Shown here: in pieces, positions 49,388 through 58,883 of the stretch
How positions within the stretch are numbered: the first letter of the stretch is position 1
Layout: every line of letters begins with the position of its first letter
From: ZLKRG08 sp046091905
GTDB lineage: Bacteria; Actinomycetota; Actinomycetes; Nanopelagicales; Nanopelagicaceae
Direction of reading: 5' to 3'
DNA length: 64,000 nucleotides
Assembly (NCBI GenBank): GCA_046091905.1
Contig: JBJTCN010000076.1
Coordinates: forward strand, 1 to 64,000
The notes under the pieces: model-generated
Database searches by the model: none
The model's input: the letters and a program-made list of their open reading frames with translations, nothing else
Told to the model about the DNA's origin: nothing
Program-made: the position numbers and the translations under genes

Positions 49388-50725
49388 TTACTTATCAAAC
49401 AACCCAGATAGATCATCCGGAACTTCAGTTGAGCTAATGAACGCTAATGGATCTAAGAGCTCTTTCTCAGTTGGAAGTAAGCCAGCCCAAACTTTATCTC
49501 TGCTTTCGATATCGCGTTTGTTACGAAGTTCGTGCCAGAAAAATGTAGCTTCGCGAATTCGCTTTGGTGAAACTTCTAAATTAAAGAGCGCTTTAAATAA
49601 TTGTTGAATTGGGGAGTTAGAAACGCGCTCGCGGCGAAGCAGCTCTGAAAGTGCGGCAAGTGATGGCAAACGATTATCCGCTGCCAAAGCAATTACCTCT
49701 TCGACCCAACCATCAATTAGCGCTAATGCAGTTTCTAACTTTTCTAAAGCGGCCGCCTGTTGTGGCGACTCTTCTGGCGTAAATAAACCATTATTTAGCG
49801 CAATCGTAAAACTCTCGGGATTTTGCGGATCAAAACTTTCACCAGCATCTTCCATGCTACGCATGGTCTCTTCTGCTTGGCGTTGAATCGCATCTAAATC
49901 AATATGAATTCCTTTTCCATATTCTGCAATTGCTGCTTGCATATAAGAAACTAACCATGGATTACTTTCAAATAAACGGACTGTCGCTGCTTCGCGAAGC
50001 GCGAAATAGATTGCGATTTCAGTTTCAGGGATCTCTAAATCTTGGCCAAATTTGCGCAAACTCTGCGGCAAAAGCGATGGTTTTGATGCACTGATAATTG
50101 GTAGCGCGGCATCATGTGCACCTTTGGAAGCGCTAGCTAGCGCACCAATGGTCTGTCCCATCTGGGTCGCCAGCATGCTGCCGATAAATCCGCGAAGAAT
50201 CTGCGCCATTGGCCCAAGCTGCGCTGGTACTTGACCTTCCATAGTTGCCGATGCCTCTTCAACTAACTTGGTTACTGCATCGGTCAAACCAACTGCAAGT
50301 GGTTCAAAAGTTCCATGCCAACCTTCAATGGTGATGTTTAACCAATCCAATGGGCTAATGGCTGGATGATCGGGAGTCACAATCGGAAATACCGTTGCTT
50401 GATTCAACCAAGTATTTGCAATCGACAGCGCCTCTTCACATTTTGCTTGATCGTTTGCGCCAACTGGTTGGCTACCTTGCGCTTGAATAAAACTCTTGGC
50501 AACCTCACGAATCACTTCTTTAGGCAGCGCGCCAGTTCCGCTAGCGCCGCCAAATAAATTGGCAGGATTTATAAATCCAAATTGAGGTGAAATTTTCTGA
50601 AACTCAGATTGCATCCGACGCATAATTTCATTGAAATCAAAATTCTCAGGATTTTCGGAGTTTTCGGAATTCCCGGAATTGTTTCCGGAGTTCTCATCGG
50701 GTGGGCCAAAGCCAAATGGTGTCAT
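49388..50725 (-). CDS. DUF2342 putative zinc-dependent metalloprotease, zinc His missing
   Basis: A 445-residue actinobacterial DUF2342 protein. After a low-complexity Asn/Ser/Glu stretch (about 12-30) come family blocks: LEIPETEIAIYFALREAATVRLFESNPWL, ALALIDGWVEEVI and SPKRIREATFFWHEL, read in pieces. In homologues I recall the first block is REAAHxRLF; here the His is Thr, so zinc binding may be lost. ATG 50725 has a strong GGAGG 8-9 nt upstream and is preferred to GTG 50740. Confidence 0.82.
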   Translation of the reverse strand: MTPFGFGPPDENSGNNSGNSENSENPENFDFNEIMRRMQSEFQKISPQFGFINPANLFGGASGTGALPKEVIREVAKSFIQAQGSQPVGANDQAKCEEALSIANTWLNQATVFPIVTPDHPAISPLDWLNITIEGWHGTFEPLAVGLTDAVTKLVEEASATMEGQVPAQLGPMAQILRGFIGSMLATQMGQTIGALASASKGAHDAALPIISASKPSLLPQSLRKFGQDLEIPETEIAIYFALREAATVRLFESNPWLVSYMQAAIAEYGKGIHIDLDAIQRQAEETMRSMEDAGESFDPQNPESFTIALNNGLFTPEESPQQAAALEKLETALALIDGWVEEVIALAADNRLPSLAALSELLRRERVSNSPIQQLFKALFNLEVSPKRIREATFFWHELRNKRDIESRDKVWAGLLPTEKELLDPLAFISSTEVPDDLSGLFDK

Positions 50726-50850
50726 TTTGACCCTCCTCACATTTTCAGGTTACTGCTTTTGATTATTTCTGGTTATTTCGCCGTGTAGTAAGGGTAACGG
50801 CCCGCGCGAAAGCGATATTCCCGCTTTGCAACTTCTTAGCTCAAGGCCCA

Positions 50851-50856
50851 TAAACT
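50851..50856 (+). promoter_or_regulatory. -10 hexamer of leaderless small membrane protein gene
   Basis: TAAACT, 6 nt, then ATG at 50863, giving the same geometry as other leaderless genes here. Confidence 0.55.
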
Positions 50857-50862
50857 AGGGCC

Positions 50863-51030
50863 ATGTCAGCCGCAGCCGCCGCACTCATCTGGTGGATTGT
50901 GCCTGCGTTGGGCCTCATTGGCGCACTTAGCTATGCGGTCTGGGTTTCAAAGTTTAAGCGGAAATATGAGAACGATGTATTGCGTTCTACTAGTGCATTC
51001 TCAAAGTTCCAGAACACCTTTCGTAAGTAA
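50863..51030 (+). CDS. 55-residue single-span membrane protein
   Basis: A small protein of 55 residues: one helix (AALIWWIVPALGLIGALSY) and a charged tail with SKFKRKYENDVLRSTSAFSKFQ in pieces, ending with TAA at 51028. Similar unnamed 50-60-residue proteins with the SKF-RKY tail occur before UPF0182 genes in Actinobacteria. Its own -10 and position 36 nt before UPF0182 support a real gene. Confidence 0.75.
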   Translation: MSAAAAALIWWIVPALGLIGALSYAVWVSKFKRKYENDVLRSTSAFSKFQNTFRK

Positions 51031-51066
51031 CCCCGCACGGACCAGCTCAGGGAGATAAGGAAAGCA

Positions 51067-53949
51067 ATGTCCTTCAATAACTTCGGCAATCAATTCGGCA
51101 ATAACTTTGGTAATCAATTTAATCGAAATGTGCAGAAGCTGCGCCGCAATCCGCTAGCCATCACCTTAATCGCATTGGTGATCTTGGGCGGAATCTTGGT
51201 ATCAATCAGCTCTTTCTACGCCGACCTACTCTGGTTTAAATCAGTAGGTTATGAATCTGTTTGGCAGACCACGCTCTTTACTAAAGCCTCGCTATTTGTA
51301 GTGGCCGGTTTAGTCACCGCAGCGTTGGTTTTACTAAATGTGTTTATTGCATATCGAAATCGCCCGATTTATGCACCGATGGCTATTGAAGCAGATAATT
51401 TAGAACGCTATCGCACTCAAATCGAACCAAAGAAGAAGTTATTTGCAATCGGTATTTTTGCGCTGGTTTTTTATATGAGTGGCAGTTCCGCGACACCACT
51501 TTGGTCAACTTGGTTGCAATTTAAAAATTCAACTGATTTTGGGGTTAAAGATCCACAATTTGGTTTAGATATTTCATTCTTTTCATTTAAGTTGCCGATT
51601 TATCAATCTCTAATTGGTTGGGCAACCACCACTTTGATTATTGCTTTAATTGCTGCAGTTGCGGTGCATTACTTATATTCTGCAATTCGCCTGCCACAAC
51701 CTGGACAGAAGAGCGCCACAACTGGCGCAGCGCAGGTACAACTTTCGATTCTCCTTGGGTTAATTGTTTTAACTAAAGCAGCAGCATATTGGCTAGATCG
51801 CTACGCACTTCAGCTCAAAGAGGGGCGTTTAATCACAGGCTCTACCTACACAGATATCAATGCGCTACTTCCTGCCAAAGTTATTTTAGCGGCTATTGCG
51901 ATTGTTTGCGCGCTTTTGTTCTTCTCAAATGTAGTTCGAAAATCATGGTCGTTGCCAGTAGTTGGCGTTGGTTTATTGCTGGTTTCATCGATAGTAATCG
52001 AAACTGCATATCCTGCGATTATTCAGCAATTCCAGGTAAAGCCATCTGAATCAAATAAAGAAGCGCCGTTTATTCAGCGCAACATCGAGGCCACCAGAGC
52101 GGCCTATGACATCTCAGATGTCGAAGTTAAGGATTACTACGCGACCTTAAGTGCAAGTGCGGGGCAGTTAACTAATGATGCCAACACCATTGCCAACATC
52201 CGTTTGATGGATCCAAATGTGCTCTCTGCGACTTATCGTCAGTTACAGCAGATCAAGCCTTATTACACCTTCGCTGAGACTTTAGATATTGATCGCTATC
52301 AAATCAATAACACTCAACGCGATGCGGTAGTTGCAGTTCGTGAATTAAATATTGATGGTAATCCAGTTCGAAATTGGATTAACAATCACTTGGTTTACAC
52401 ACATGGATTTGGTTTTGTAGCAGCTTACGGAAACACCGTAGATGCGGATGGAAAACCAAACTTCATTGTGGGCGATTTGCCACCGACTTCAGGTTTAGGA
52501 AAATTCGAACCACGTATCTACTTTGGTGAGAATGTGCCAGATTATTCAATCATTGGTGGCAATTCCAAGACCGATGTCGAATTCGATTATCCAGATGATG
52601 CTTCACCTAATGGCCAGAAGAACACCACTTACAAAGGTAAAGGTGGCGTTCCGGTAGGAAATTTATTTAATCGCCTGGTCTTCACAATCAAGTATCAAGA
52701 GCAGCGAATCTTGCTCTCTAATTTGATTAACTCAGAATCGAAGATTTTATTTAATCGCAACCCACGCGAACGCGTATCAAAAGTTGCGCCATGGTTAACT
52801 CTTGATGGAGACCCATATCCAGCGGTTATTGATGGCAAAGTTAAGTGGATAATCGATGGTTACACCACTTCAGCTGGCTATCCATATTCACAGAAGACCA
52901 CGCTCTCTGGTGCCACTAGCGATGCGCTAAGCGCTAATTCCAATGCCATTACCGCACAGAGCGATCGCACCATCAACTACATTCGAAATTCAGTTAAAGC
53001 AACGGTTGATGCCTACGACGGCACAGTTTCGCTTTATGAATGGGATGTCGCAGATCCCGTATTAAAGACTTGGAATAAGGCATATCCAGGGGTAGTTAAG
53101 CCAAAGTCTGAGATCTCGAAGGCTCTGATGTCGCACCTACGTTATCCAGAAGATCTCTTTAAGGTTCAGCGCGACGTCTTGTCTTCATATCACGTTACAA
53201 ATGCAACCGCCTTCTATGGTGGACAGGATTTCTGGCGCGTGCCACGTGATCCATCAACATTTGGTGGCAACATTGCAAACCAGCCTCCTTATTACACAAC
53301 GCTACAGATGCCAGGCGATAAGAACTTAAGCTTCATGTTGGCAACGCCATTTGTGCCACGAGGTGGTCGTGAAAACTTATCTGCATTCGCGGCGGTAAAT
53401 GCTTCTCCGGGAAGTGAATACGGAAAGATCACGGTCTTGCAATTGCCACGTAGTACAAATATTCCAGGACCAACTCAGGTTGCTTCAAACTTCGAAGCAA
53501 AACCAGAGGTAGCCACCACGCTATCTCTACTTCGCCAAGGCGGATCTGATGTGGTGCTTGGTAATTTGTTAACGCTTCCAGTTGGTGGCGGTCTACTTTT
53601 TGTACAACCGGTTTATGTTCGCGCAACTGCAAATGCTGCGGCCTATCCATTGCTACAGAAAGTACTGGTCTCATTCGGTGATCAAATTGGATTTGATGAC
53701 AATTTAAAGGGCGCTCTTGATCAAGTGTTCGGTGGAAATTCCGGAACTTCTGCAAGTGGTACCTCAACTGGCGGCGGTACAACCACTGCTACCTCTTCTT
53801 CACTTTCCGCAGCGCTAAATAGTGCAAAGCAAGCAATTGCAGATGCACAGCGCGCACTTACTAAGGGCGATTTTGCAGCATATGGAAAAGCACAAGATCG
53901 CTTGAAGGCCGCTATTAGCGCTGCAATTGCAGCGCAAGGAAAGAAGTAA
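51067..53949 (+). CDS. UPF0182 large membrane protein
   Basis: A 960-residue protein of the actinobacterial UPF0182 family. An Asn/Phe/Gly-rich start (residues 1-20) is followed by about seven membrane helices up to residue ~320, then a large extracytoplasmic domain (to ~890) with conserved PQFGLDISFFSFKLP, VNYIRNSVKATVDAYDGTV-like INYIRNSVKATVDAYDG and PFVPRGGRENLSAF. The C-terminal tail is a Ser/Thr/Gly linker and an Ala-rich helix. Function unknown. Ribosome site AGGGAG/AAGGAAAG precedes ATG. Confidence 0.93.
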   Translation: MSFNNFGNQFGNNFGNQFNRNVQKLRRNPLAITLIALVILGGILVSISSFYADLLWFKSVGYESVWQTTLFTKASLFVVAGLVTAALVLLNVFIAYRNRPIYAPMAIEADNLERYRTQIEPKKKLFAIGIFALVFYMSGSSATPLWSTWLQFKNSTDFGVKDPQFGLDISFFSFKLPIYQSLIGWATTTLIIALIAAVAVHYLYSAIRLPQPGQKSATTGAAQVQLSILLGLIVLTKAAAYWLDRYALQLKEGRLITGSTYTDINALLPAKVILAAIAIVCALLFFSNVVRKSWSLPVVGVGLLLVSSIVIETAYPAIIQQFQVKPSESNKEAPFIQRNIEATRAAYDISDVEVKDYYATLSASAGQLTNDANTIANIRLMDPNVLSATYRQLQQIKPYYTFAETLDIDRYQINNTQRDAVVAVRELNIDGNPVRNWINNHLVYTHGFGFVAAYGNTVDADGKPNFIVGDLPPTSGLGKFEPRIYFGENVPDYSIIGGNSKTDVEFDYPDDASPNGQKNTTYKGKGGVPVGNLFNRLVFTIKYQEQRILLSNLINSESKILFNRNPRERVSKVAPWLTLDGDPYPAVIDGKVKWIIDGYTTSAGYPYSQKTTLSGATSDALSANSNAITAQSDRTINYIRNSVKATVDAYDGTVSLYEWDVADPVLKTWNKAYPGVVKPKSEISKALMSHLRYPEDLFKVQRDVLSSYHVTNATAFYGGQDFWRVPRDPSTFGGNIANQPPYYTTLQMPGDKNLSFMLATPFVPRGGRENLSAFAAVNASPGSEYGKITVLQLPRSTNIPGPTQVASNFEAKPEVATTLSLLRQGGSDVVLGNLLTLPVGGGLLFVQPVYVRATANAAAYPLLQKVLVSFGDQIGFDDNLKGALDQVFGGNSGTSASGTSTGGGTTTATSSSLSAALNSAKQAIADAQRALTKGDFAAYGKAQDRLKAAISAAIAAQGKK

Positions 53950-54002
53950 TTACTACTCGATTTTGATATTGAGTGCGGCTCTACTAAAGTTGGGTTCACC
54001 GA

Positions 54003-54079
54003 CGCGGGGTGGAGCAGCTCGGTAGCTCGCTGGGCTCATAACCCAGAGGTCATAGGTTCAAATCCTGTCCCCGCTACCA
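54003..54079 (+). tRNA. Initiator tRNA-fMet (anticodon CAT)
   Basis: CGCGGGG acceptor whose first base C is unpaired with T72, and three G-C pairs next to the anticodon loop (CTGGG-CTCATAA-CCCAG): both are hallmarks of initiator tRNA. D-arm GGAGCAGCTCGGTAGCTC, T-arm with GGTTCAAATCC, encoded CCA at 54077-54079. Its last 22 nt overlap the 3' end of the convergent hemolysin III gene. Confidence 0.95.
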
Positions 54080-54711
54080 AAGACCGTCAGAATTGCGGCT
54101 ATAAAGTGGCAAATAAAAGCTGCCGCGGTTAGCGCATGAAATAGTTCATGAAAGCCAAACCAATTTACATTGAAATTTGGTCTCTTTAACGCATAAACCA
54201 CGCCGCCTGCGGTGTAGCACAGTCCACCTAATGCGATCAATGTAAATACCACTACGCCACCATTGCGATAGAAAGTTGGAATGAAAGCAAGCGCCGCCCA
54301 ACCAAGCAAAATGTAAGCAGCCACATAAAGCCAACGCGGTGCACTTAGCCAAACAATTCTTATGAATGAAGTACTTAAAGCACCAACCCAGACTGCAATT
54401 AGCAGAATTTTTCGCTGCTCTGGATTGAGCAGAAATACTGCAAATGGTGTGTAAGTACCTGCAATCAAAATAGGAATATTGGCATGGTCGATTCGGCGCC
54501 ATAAACCACGGTATTTATTGCTCCAATTAACGCGGTGATAGAGCGCGCTACAGGTAAAGAGGGTTACGGCAGTCAAAGTGAAGATGCCAAGTGTGATCCG
54601 CCCGCGTAGCTCAGAAGCGGCAGAGATCATGACTAAACCTGCTACTAAAGAGATCGGCGACATCACTAAATGAATTACGCCGCGAAGTTTTGGCTTAGCT
54701 ACTTGATTCAT
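54058..54711 (-). CDS. Hemolysin III / TrhA-family membrane protein
   Basis: A 217-residue, seven-helix protein of the HlyIII/PAQR family, with SALYHRVNW, RIDHANIPILIAGTYTP and FGFHELFHALTAAAFICHF carrying the conserved Asp/His metal residues. Bacterial members influence membrane energetics or fluidity; haemolysis is not implied. ATG 54711 is preferred over TTG 54717. The last residues (GSGDRI) are encoded antisense to the 3' end of tRNA-fMet. Confidence 0.88.
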   Translation of the reverse strand: MNQVAKPKLRGVIHLVMSPISLVAGLVMISAASELRGRITLGIFTLTAVTLFTCSALYHRVNWSNKYRGLWRRIDHANIPILIAGTYTPFAVFLLNPEQRKILLIAVWVGALSTSFIRIVWLSAPRWLYVAAYILLGWAALAFIPTFYRNGGVVVFTLIALGGLCYTAGGVVYALKRPNFNVNWFGFHELFHALTAAAFICHFIAAILTVFGSGDRI

Positions 54712-54741
54712 GCGCAAAGCCTATAGCGATTTGCACGCAAA

Positions 54742-57045
54742 CTACTTAATACGAAGTGAATTGGTTACTACAAAGAGACTTGATAGCGCCATCGCGGCAG
54801 CGCCATACATTGGATGAAGTAAACCAAGCGCGGCAACTGGAATTCCAATTACGTTATAGAAGAGCGCCCAAACTAAATTACCGCGAATCGTTCCCAAAGT
54901 TTTCTTTGAGAGATCCAGGGCATCATTAATTGATTTAAGCGCTGGATTGGTCAAAGTAATATCGGCAGTCGCAATTGCAGTATCGGTTCCGGTGCCCATC
55001 GCCATAGATAGATCTGCTGCTGCAAGAGCCGCCGCATCATTAACGCCATCGCCAATCATCAATACTTGCTTACCTGAAGCTTGCAATTGCTTAATGTGAT
55101 TGATTTTGGCTTCAGGTGAGGCCTCTGCAATTACATGGTTTTCATGAATCCCAACTGCATGCGCAGTATTTAGCGCGACATCTTTATGATCGCCAGTAAG
55201 TAGCCAAACGTTGATATCTCGCGCATTTAGAACTGAAATTGCACTCTGTGCATCAGACTTTATGGAATCACCAACAGCAAAAACCGCTAGCGCCACACCT
55301 TCCCATGCCAATACTGAAACCGATAAACCTTGCGCTTCGTTCTCCGCAATTGACTTAGCAATCTTTGGATGAAATGCCATCGCAGAATGCGCGACCGCAG
55401 CTGGTGAGCCGATAATTACAATTGCAGATTGGGCAGATTGCGCGCCATTTTCAGTGCTGATTGTTACTCGACCAGCGGCACCAGCGCCGGGGGCAATCTG
55501 AAAATCGCTAACTGTAAATGGCTTTTCAATCTTGGCATAACGAACAATGGCTTCCGCTATCGGATGGTTATTTTGTGATTCAATTGCAGCGGCAGATTCC
55601 AAAATAGATTTTTCGCTAGCAATCTTGCTCCAAGATTCACCAAGTACCGCAACCGCTTCTGGAACAACAGTTGCGCTGATTACTTTCATCTGACCGGTAG
55701 TTAGCGTTCCAGTCTTATCCAAAACCACATCAGTGATGCGTTTTGCGGTTTCAAGTGCAGATGGCTTACGAATCACGATTCCGCGCTGTGCGCCTCGACC
55801 TGAAGCCACCAGTAGCGCGACCGGAGTTGCTAAACCAAGTGCACATGGACAAGCAATCACTAATACCGCGACCGCAATTTCAATGGATCTGGCGATGCTC
55901 TCGCCATTTGTAAAGCGCCAAAAGAGAAATGTGGCGATGGAAAGGGTAGTAACAATCGGTACGAAAATGGCAGAGATGCGATCAGCCAATCTTTGAATTG
56001 GAGCCTTTTCGCCTTGTGCGCTAATTACCATCGCAGTAATTCGAGCAAATTCAGTCTCTTTACCAACGCGAGTAGCGCGAACTTCTAAACGACCATTCTG
56101 GTTAACGGTAGCGCCGATTACGCGATCACCAGCTGCAACTTCTACCGGCACGGATTCGCCAGTAATCAATGAATTATCAATGCTAGAAGCGCCAGAAACC
56201 ACTACGCCATCAGTAGCAACTCGTTGTCCAGGTAGCACCACAAAGATGTCACCAATTTCTAATTGCTCAACTGGAATTACCATTTGTAAGTCACCGCGTT
56301 TAACGGTTACCTCTTTAGTAGAAATTTTTAATAGTTCTTGAAGTGCATTGCTAGCGCTGCGCTTTGCACGTGATTCTAAGTACCGACCCAGTACTACCAG
56401 CGTGACAATCGATGCCGAAACTTCAGTGTAAACCGTATCTAAATCGTAAATGGTGGCATAGATAGACCAACCAAATGCAGTTAGCGAACCAAGTGAAATT
56501 AAATTATCCATAGTTGGATGGAAGAAATTTCGGATTGCAGCTCTATGAATTGGGAAAGCCACAATCAAAACCACTGGCGCGCTGAGAATTAAAAGCGCCG
56601 CATTAACTAATTGATGAAAACTATTAGTTGGCATCGCTAGATTGAAATATTCAAAGACGCTAACTAGCCAAGAGCCAAATTGCATCTGCAAATCCATAAA
56701 CATGGAGAAGAGCGCAACTGGAATAGTGAAGATCAGACCAAAAATTAAAGCTACCGCTGATTTTTTACTGTGCAGTGTGATACTTTCATTATCGCCAATT
56801 TCTTTAGCTTTATATCCAGCAGCTTCAATTTTTTTGATGATCTCTTTGCCACTTACCTCTGCTGGTGCTAAAACGTGCGCAGTTTCTGCAGCAAAATTAA
56901 CGGTGGCAGAGACTCCGGGCATAGAATTTAAAGCACGCTCTACAGTATTCACGCAGGCGTTGCAGGTCATCCCAGTAACTTTGAAAGTCTTTGGCTCGAG
57001 AGCCACATTGCTAATCTCTTTGCTAGTCTCTATTAACTCAGCCAT
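54742..57045 (-). CDS. copA: Copper-translocating P1B-type ATPase
   Basis: A 767-residue P-type ATPase. One N-terminal heavy-metal domain with GMTCNACV (about 25-32), TGES actuator loop (SLITGESVPVEV), ion-site CPC in VIACPCALGLATPVALL, phosphorylation DKTGTLTTG, HP motif NNHPIAEAI, and hinge GDGVNDAAAL. These features indicate Cu(I) export. It overlaps hisN by 8 nt. No CsoR or CopZ is adjacent, although copper regulators usually are. Confidence 0.94.
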   Translation of the reverse strand: MAELIETSKEISNVALEPKTFKVTGMTCNACVNTVERALNSMPGVSATVNFAAETAHVLAPAEVSGKEIIKKIEAAGYKAKEIGDNESITLHSKKSAVALIFGLIFTIPVALFSMFMDLQMQFGSWLVSVFEYFNLAMPTNSFHQLVNAALLILSAPVVLIVAFPIHRAAIRNFFHPTMDNLISLGSLTAFGWSIYATIYDLDTVYTEVSASIVTLVVLGRYLESRAKRSASNALQELLKISTKEVTVKRGDLQMVIPVEQLEIGDIFVVLPGQRVATDGVVVSGASSIDNSLITGESVPVEVAAGDRVIGATVNQNGRLEVRATRVGKETEFARITAMVISAQGEKAPIQRLADRISAIFVPIVTTLSIATFLFWRFTNGESIARSIEIAVAVLVIACPCALGLATPVALLVASGRGAQRGIVIRKPSALETAKRITDVVLDKTGTLTTGQMKVISATVVPEAVAVLGESWSKIASEKSILESAAAIESQNNHPIAEAIVRYAKIEKPFTVSDFQIAPGAGAAGRVTISTENGAQSAQSAIVIIGSPAAVAHSAMAFHPKIAKSIAENEAQGLSVSVLAWEGVALAVFAVGDSIKSDAQSAISVLNARDINVWLLTGDHKDVALNTAHAVGIHENHVIAEASPEAKINHIKQLQASGKQVLMIGDGVNDAAALAAADLSMAMGTGTDTAIATADITLTNPALKSINDALDLSKKTLGTIRGNLVWALFYNVIGIPVAALGLLHPMYGAAAMALSSLFVVTNSLRIK

Positions 57046-57874
57046 TTAAGCGTTTTAACACCACTTCTTTTAATACGGCATTTGTTGAGATGCCACTTTT
57101 GCCAAATGGTCCATCATTGCCATCCATATCGAAAAAGTGGCCGCCAGCTTCACGCACCACGATTGCAAGTGGCGCCATATCCCAAAGCGCCAGAGATGGT
57201 TCGATCGCTAAATCCATTACACCCTCTGCCACCAACATATGTGACCAGAAATCGCCAACTGCACGGGTGCGCCAAGCCTCATTAACTAATGATTGAAATG
57301 CAGCTAAGCGATCGCCAAAGCCGACAAAATCAGAGTAGCCAAGATGTGCATCGTGAATATTATTAACTAACGAAACCGAAATCTTTCTTGGCTGCCCGCT
57401 ATTTGGCGCGCTAGGTGCATCAAACGTTGTGTAGGCACCGCCACCTTTGGTTGCAAACCAAGTGCGTGCAAGTGCAGGCGATGAGACCAATCCGACTACT
57501 ACTTCATGTTTTTCAACGCCGGAGTCATTTGTAACTTCGACAAGTGCGATTAAAGTCGACCAAACTGGTAGCCCGCGTAAGAAAGATTTGGTGCCATCGA
57601 TTGGATCAATTACCCAGTAACGGTTCTTGCCAGTGATATCAGAACCAAACTCTTCGCCAAGGATTCCATCGTTGGGGCGTTCAGTTTCTAAAATTTCGCG
57701 AATACATTTTTCGGTGGCTTTATCCGCATCGGTAACTGGCGAAGCATCAGGTTTAGTTTCGATTATTAAATCTTGTGCCAAAAAACGCGCCATTGAAACT
57801 GCATCTGCAGCTTTGCCAATCTTTCGAACTAATTGCAGATCAGCTGCATATTTTTCATTAGCAAACTCGGCCAT
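57038..57874 (-). CDS. hisN: Histidinol-phosphatase, inositol-monophosphatase type
   Basis: A 278-residue IMPase-fold phosphatase: metal motifs LGEEFG and WVIDPIDGTKSFLRGLP, and ALWDMAPLAIVVREAGG. In Actinobacteria the copy next to rsgA and aroA is the HisN type that removes phosphate from histidinol phosphate. The order aroA-rsgA-hisN here supports that over inositol-phosphatase, which would also be possible because mycothiol needs inositol. Confidence 0.86.
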   Translation of the reverse strand: MAEFANEKYAADLQLVRKIGKAADAVSMARFLAQDLIIETKPDASPVTDADKATEKCIREILETERPNDGILGEEFGSDITGKNRYWVIDPIDGTKSFLRGLPVWSTLIALVEVTNDSGVEKHEVVVGLVSSPALARTWFATKGGGAYTTFDAPSAPNSGQPRKISVSLVNNIHDAHLGYSDFVGFGDRLAAFQSLVNEAWRTRAVGDFWSHMLVAEGVMDLAIEPSLALWDMAPLAIVVREAGGHFFDMDGNDGPFGKSGISTNAVLKEVVLKRLNG

Positions 57875-57878
57875 TTCC

Positions 57879-58883
57879 TTATTCTAACCCTGCGGCAAGC
57901 AAGTTGCGAAGGCTAGTTACGCGAGCTACACGCTCAGGGAGTTCAACACCATCTGGCGCCATCCATGCATTTAATTTGCAATCAGCTTCATTGTGTGAGC
58001 AATTCGTCATACATGAATTTGTGATTTCTAATAAATCATCAAATGCGGCGATGATTGCATTAGGATCTAAGTGCGAGAGCCCAAATGCGCGCATTCCTGG
58101 AGTATCAATAACCCAGCTATTAGCGCTGGCTTTACGGCCAGGGAAATCCTTTAACGCCACCGCATAAGCAGATGAAGAGGTATGTCTGCCGCGCCCTGTT
58201 ACATCATTTACATCGCCAGTTTCGCGATTAGCTTGTGTTAATTTATTTAAGAGCGTTGATTTACCCACGCCAGAATGGCCAACTAAAACTGATACTTTGC
58301 CATTTAATAAATCATGTAATTCATTTAAATCGCTATCCAAATTGGTAGTAATACATCTGACTCCAATGGATTGGTATTCAGAGAGAAAATCTGGCGCAGC
58401 TGCTAAATCTGTTTTGGTAATTACTAATACTGGTTCAATTTTTTCGGTAAAGGCGCTGACTAGAAATCGGTCGATTAGTCCGCGACGTGGTTCGGGGTTT
58501 GCAGCGGCTGCCACAATTACTAATTGATCAATATTCGCAGCGATATTTCTTTCAAATTGCGCCGCATCATCAACAGTTCTAACTAAAACGCTTTTGCGCT
58601 CTTCAATCGCCACAATTCTGGCCAAAGTGCCTTCAGATCCAGTGGTGTCACCAACCAAACGAACATAATCTCCAACTACAACTGATTTGGGGCCCAATTC
58701 GCGCGCCTTCATCGCTGTAACAATGGTGCCATCAGGCAAGGTGCAAGTAGTACGTCCGCGATCTACTGTAATTACAAATCCAGTTATTGCATCATCGTGC
58801 GATGGACGATCTTTAGTGCGCGGCTTAGTTCTTCTACTTGGCCGAATCTTCACATCGGATTCGTCGTAATCGCGGCGGCTCAT
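57879..58883 (-). CDS. rsgA: Ribosome small subunit-dependent GTPase RsgA
   Basis: A 334-residue circularly permuted GTPase helping 30S maturation: basic N-tail, OB fold (TTCTLPDGTIVTAMKARELG), G4 ITKTDL preceding the P-loop GHSGVGKSTLLNKL, DTPGMRAFGL, and a zinc site CMTNCSHNEADC. ATG 58883 forms ATGA with the aroA stop and is preferred to an upstream start at 58901. Confidence 0.94.
   Translation of the reverse strand: MSRRDYDESDVKIRPSRRTKPRTKDRPSHDDAITGFVITVDRGRTTCTLPDGTIVTAMKARELGPKSVVVGDYVRLVGDTTGSEGTLARIVAIEERKSVLVRTVDDAAQFERNIAANIDQLVIVAAAANPEPRRGLIDRFLVSAFTEKIEPVLVITKTDLAAAPDFLSEYQSIGVRCITTNLDSDLNELHDLLNGKVSVLVGHSGVGKSTLLNKLTQANRETGDVNDVTGRGRHTSSSAYAVALKDFPGRKASANSWVIDTPGMRAFGLSHLDPNAIIAAFDDLLEITNSCMTNCSHNEADCKLNAWMAPDGVELPERVARVTSLRNLLAAGLE

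Noticed and set aside
53429..53999. Minus-strand frames of 117 and 92 codons within UPF0182
   Set aside because: Antisense to the conserved C-terminal region; no independent start signals or recognisable motifs.
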